Assembly: GCA_001296005.1 (NCBI GenBank)
Contig: LJHR01000005.1
Coordinates: 186,001 to 250,000 of the forward strand
Origin: an alpha proteobacterium AAP38
Lineage (GTDB): Bacteria; Pseudomonadota; Alphaproteobacteria; Azospirillales; Azospirillaceae
Reading direction: 5' to 3'
DNA length: 64,000 nucleotides
The notes under the pieces were generated by a model that did no database searches, had not been told where the DNA came from, and saw nothing but the letters and a program-made list of their open reading frames with translations. Below are positions 62,620-64,000 of the stretch, piece after piece. The translations under genes were made by a program, and so were the position numbers. How positions within the stretch are numbered: the stretch's first letter is position 1; each line of letters begins with the position of its first letter.

Positions 62620-64000
62620 ATGGCTTACAGGCTCGGCGTGGACGTGGGGGGAACCTTCACGGACCTGCTGCTGATCGAGGATGAGACGGGTGAAACCTTC
62701 CGCGACAAGGTGCCGTCCACCCCGCATGACCCGTCGGTCGCTGTCGTCACCGGCACCCTGAAAATTTGCGCCAAGGCGGGTATCGACCCGAAGGATGTGC
62801 AGCTTTTCATGCACGGCACCACGGTTGCCACCAACACGGTCCTGACCAGTACCGGCGCGCGCGTCGGTCTGGTGACCACCGACGGCTACCGTCAGGTGCT
62901 GCATATCGCCCGCAGCTTTGTGCCGGGCGGTCTGGCCGGCTGGATCGTCTGGAACAAGCCGCCGCTGACGGCCCCGCTGGAATGCACCGTGGAGGTGCCG
63001 GAACGTATCGGTGCCGACGGGTCCATCGTCACGCCGCTGGACGAGGCCGCGCTCCGCACTGCCCTGGAAAGGCTGAAGGGGGAGGGGATCGAGGCCCTGA
63101 CCATCGCCTTCATCAATGCCTATCGCAATGACGCGCATGAGGTGCGGGCCGGACAGATCGCGCGGGAATTGTTCCCCGACCTACCGGTGTCGCTGTCGTC
63201 CGAAGTCTTGCCGGAGATGCAGGAGTATGAACGCGCCCTGACCACCGTCGCCAATTCCTATGTCCGCCCGCGCGTGGCCAATTATGTGCGCAACCTGAAG
63301 GCCGAGCTTAACAAGGCCGGCATGAATGGGCAGATGAACCTGCTGCGCTCCGACGCCGGGTTGATGAGCTTTGAGAAGGCGCAGGACCATCCCGTCAATC
63401 TGCTGATGAGCGGGCCTGCCGGCGGTGTGGCAGGCGCCCTGTGGGTCTGCGGCAAGTCGGGCTTCAAGAACCTGCTGACCGTGGATGTCGGCGGCACGTC
63501 AACCGACGTGGCGTTGATCGAAAATGGTCAGCCGCGTCTGGCGCGGGAGACGGAGTGCGGCGACCTGAAGGTGCGCGCCACCTCGCTGGATATCCGTACC
63601 GTGGGGGCCGGCGGCGGGTCTATCGCCTTTGTCCCGGAATTGACCAAGGCGCTGCGTGTCGGCCCGGCGTCGGCTGGTGCCGTGCCCGGCCCTGTCTGCT
63701 ATTCCCGTGGCGGGGACAAGCCGACCGTGACAGACGCCAATGTCGTGCTGGGTTACCTGCCGGAGGAGTTGCTGGGCGGCACCATGCGGCTGGACCGGCC
63801 AGCGGCGGCGGCATCGGTGCAGGGGATTGCCGACACGCTGGGCATTGATCTGTCGGCGGCGGCCAATGGCATCTATTCCATCGCCAACGAGACGATGATG
63901 GGTGCCCTGCGCCTGATCTCCGTCCAGCAGGGCTATGACCCGCGCGATTTTGCGCTGGTGGCCTTTGGCGGGGCGGGTCCGCTGCATGCAAATGCGCTGG
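62620..64000 (+). CDS. Hydantoinase/oxoprolinase A subunit family protein (3' end outside window)
   Basis: At least 460 residues from the ATG at 62620 (ACAGGAG upstream); the frame is open at the right edge. The N-terminal phosphate-binding motif DVGGTFTD (8-15) and the internal DVGGTSTD mark the actin-like ATPase fold of HyuA/OplA and of acetone or acetophenone carboxylase beta-type subunits. These enzymes use ATP to open cyclic amides or carboxylate ketones. A partner B subunit is expected just outside the window. 60 nt after the lyase gene, so co-transcribed. Confidence 0.85.
   Translation, partial: MAYRLGVDVGGTFTDLLLIEDETGETFRDKVPSTPHDPSVAVVTGTLKICAKAGIDPKDVQLFMHGTTVATNTVLTSTGARVGLVTTDGYRQVLHIARSFVPGGLAGWIVWNKPPLTAPLECTVEVPERIGADGSIVTPLDEAALRTALERLKGEGIEALTIAFINAYRNDAHEVRAGQIARELFPDLPVSLSSEVLPEMQEYERALTTVANSYVRPRVANYVRNLKAELNKAGMNGQMNLLRSDAGLMSFEKAQDHPVNLLMSGPAGGVAGALWVCGKSGFKNLLTVDVGGTSTDVALIENGQPRLARETECGDLKVRATSLDIRTVGAGGGSIAFVPELTKALRVGPASAGAVPGPVCYSRGGDKPTVTDANVVLGYLPEELLGGTMRLDRPAAAASVQGIADTLGIDLSAAANGIYSIANETMMGALRLISVQQGYDPRDFALVAFGGAGPLHANAL

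Overview
The window is high-GC alphaproteobacterial DNA. Its main content is a nearly complete photosynthesis gene cluster (PGC) of purple-bacterial type, from about 12.0 to 59.4 kb, flanked by heterotrophic metabolism genes. The gene set (pufQBALMC, puhABC-E, bch, crt, PpsR/AerR, 5-aminolevulinate synthase HemA) and its order fit an aerobic or facultative anoxygenic phototroph, probably of the Rhodospirillales/Azospirillales. That placement comes from gene content and protein character, not from a tree. No rRNA, tRNA, CRISPR array, insertion sequence or prophage was seen, and no gap between genes exceeds about 250 bases.

Left flank (1-12 kb): the end of an MFS transporter; a methylcitrate-cycle cluster (prpC, acnD, prpF and an isocitrate-lyase/PEP-mutase family gene); metE divergent from its LysR regulator metR, with an exact MetR box between them; and a short-chain-fatty-acyl type XRE regulator (ScfR/PrpR-like) preceded by a long inverted repeat.

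PGC left arm (12-22.5 kb, mostly minus): a second B12-binding AerR-like protein, dxs, a c2-type cytochrome, tspO (plus), a small membrane ORF, bchP, a PucC-family transporter (bch2/ORF428), bchG, ppsR and aerR. Central plus-strand run (22.7-39.0 kb): bchF-N-B-H-L-M, lhaA, puhA-B-C, a ~100-aa conserved ORF, acsF, puhE, hemA and idi. These are almost all translationally coupled by ATGA/GTGA overlaps. Minus-strand superoperon (39.2-50.2 kb, transcribed leftward): crtE-crtF-bchC-X-Y-Z-pufQ-B-A-L-M-C, ending at a strong terminator shared with idi. Right arm: crtD-crtC (plus), facing bchI-D-O-crtI-crtB-small ORF (minus).

Together these genes supply isoprenoid precursors (dxs, idi, crtE) and tetrapyrrole precursor (hemA). 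They encode the bacteriochlorophyll a route from protoporphyrin using the O2-dependent cyclase AcsF (no bchE here), and a spirilloxanthin-type carotenoid route (no crtA). They also encode LH1 and the reaction centre with a tetraheme cytochrome, plus assembly factors. No puc (LH2) genes are present. Redox/light control is visible as PpsR/CrtJ boxes (TGT-N12-ACA) before dxs, bchG, aerR/bchF, bchC, crtE/crtD and bchI. At bchC and crtD two boxes 8 bp apart contain the -35 and -10 elements in the same geometry.

Right flank (59.5-64 kb): an isochorismatase-family hydrolase and a class III CoA-transferase, divergent from an HMG-CoA-lyase-like gene and a hydantoinase/oxoprolinase A gene that runs off the window. 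Two TGTATACA operator-like palindromes lie between the two arms.
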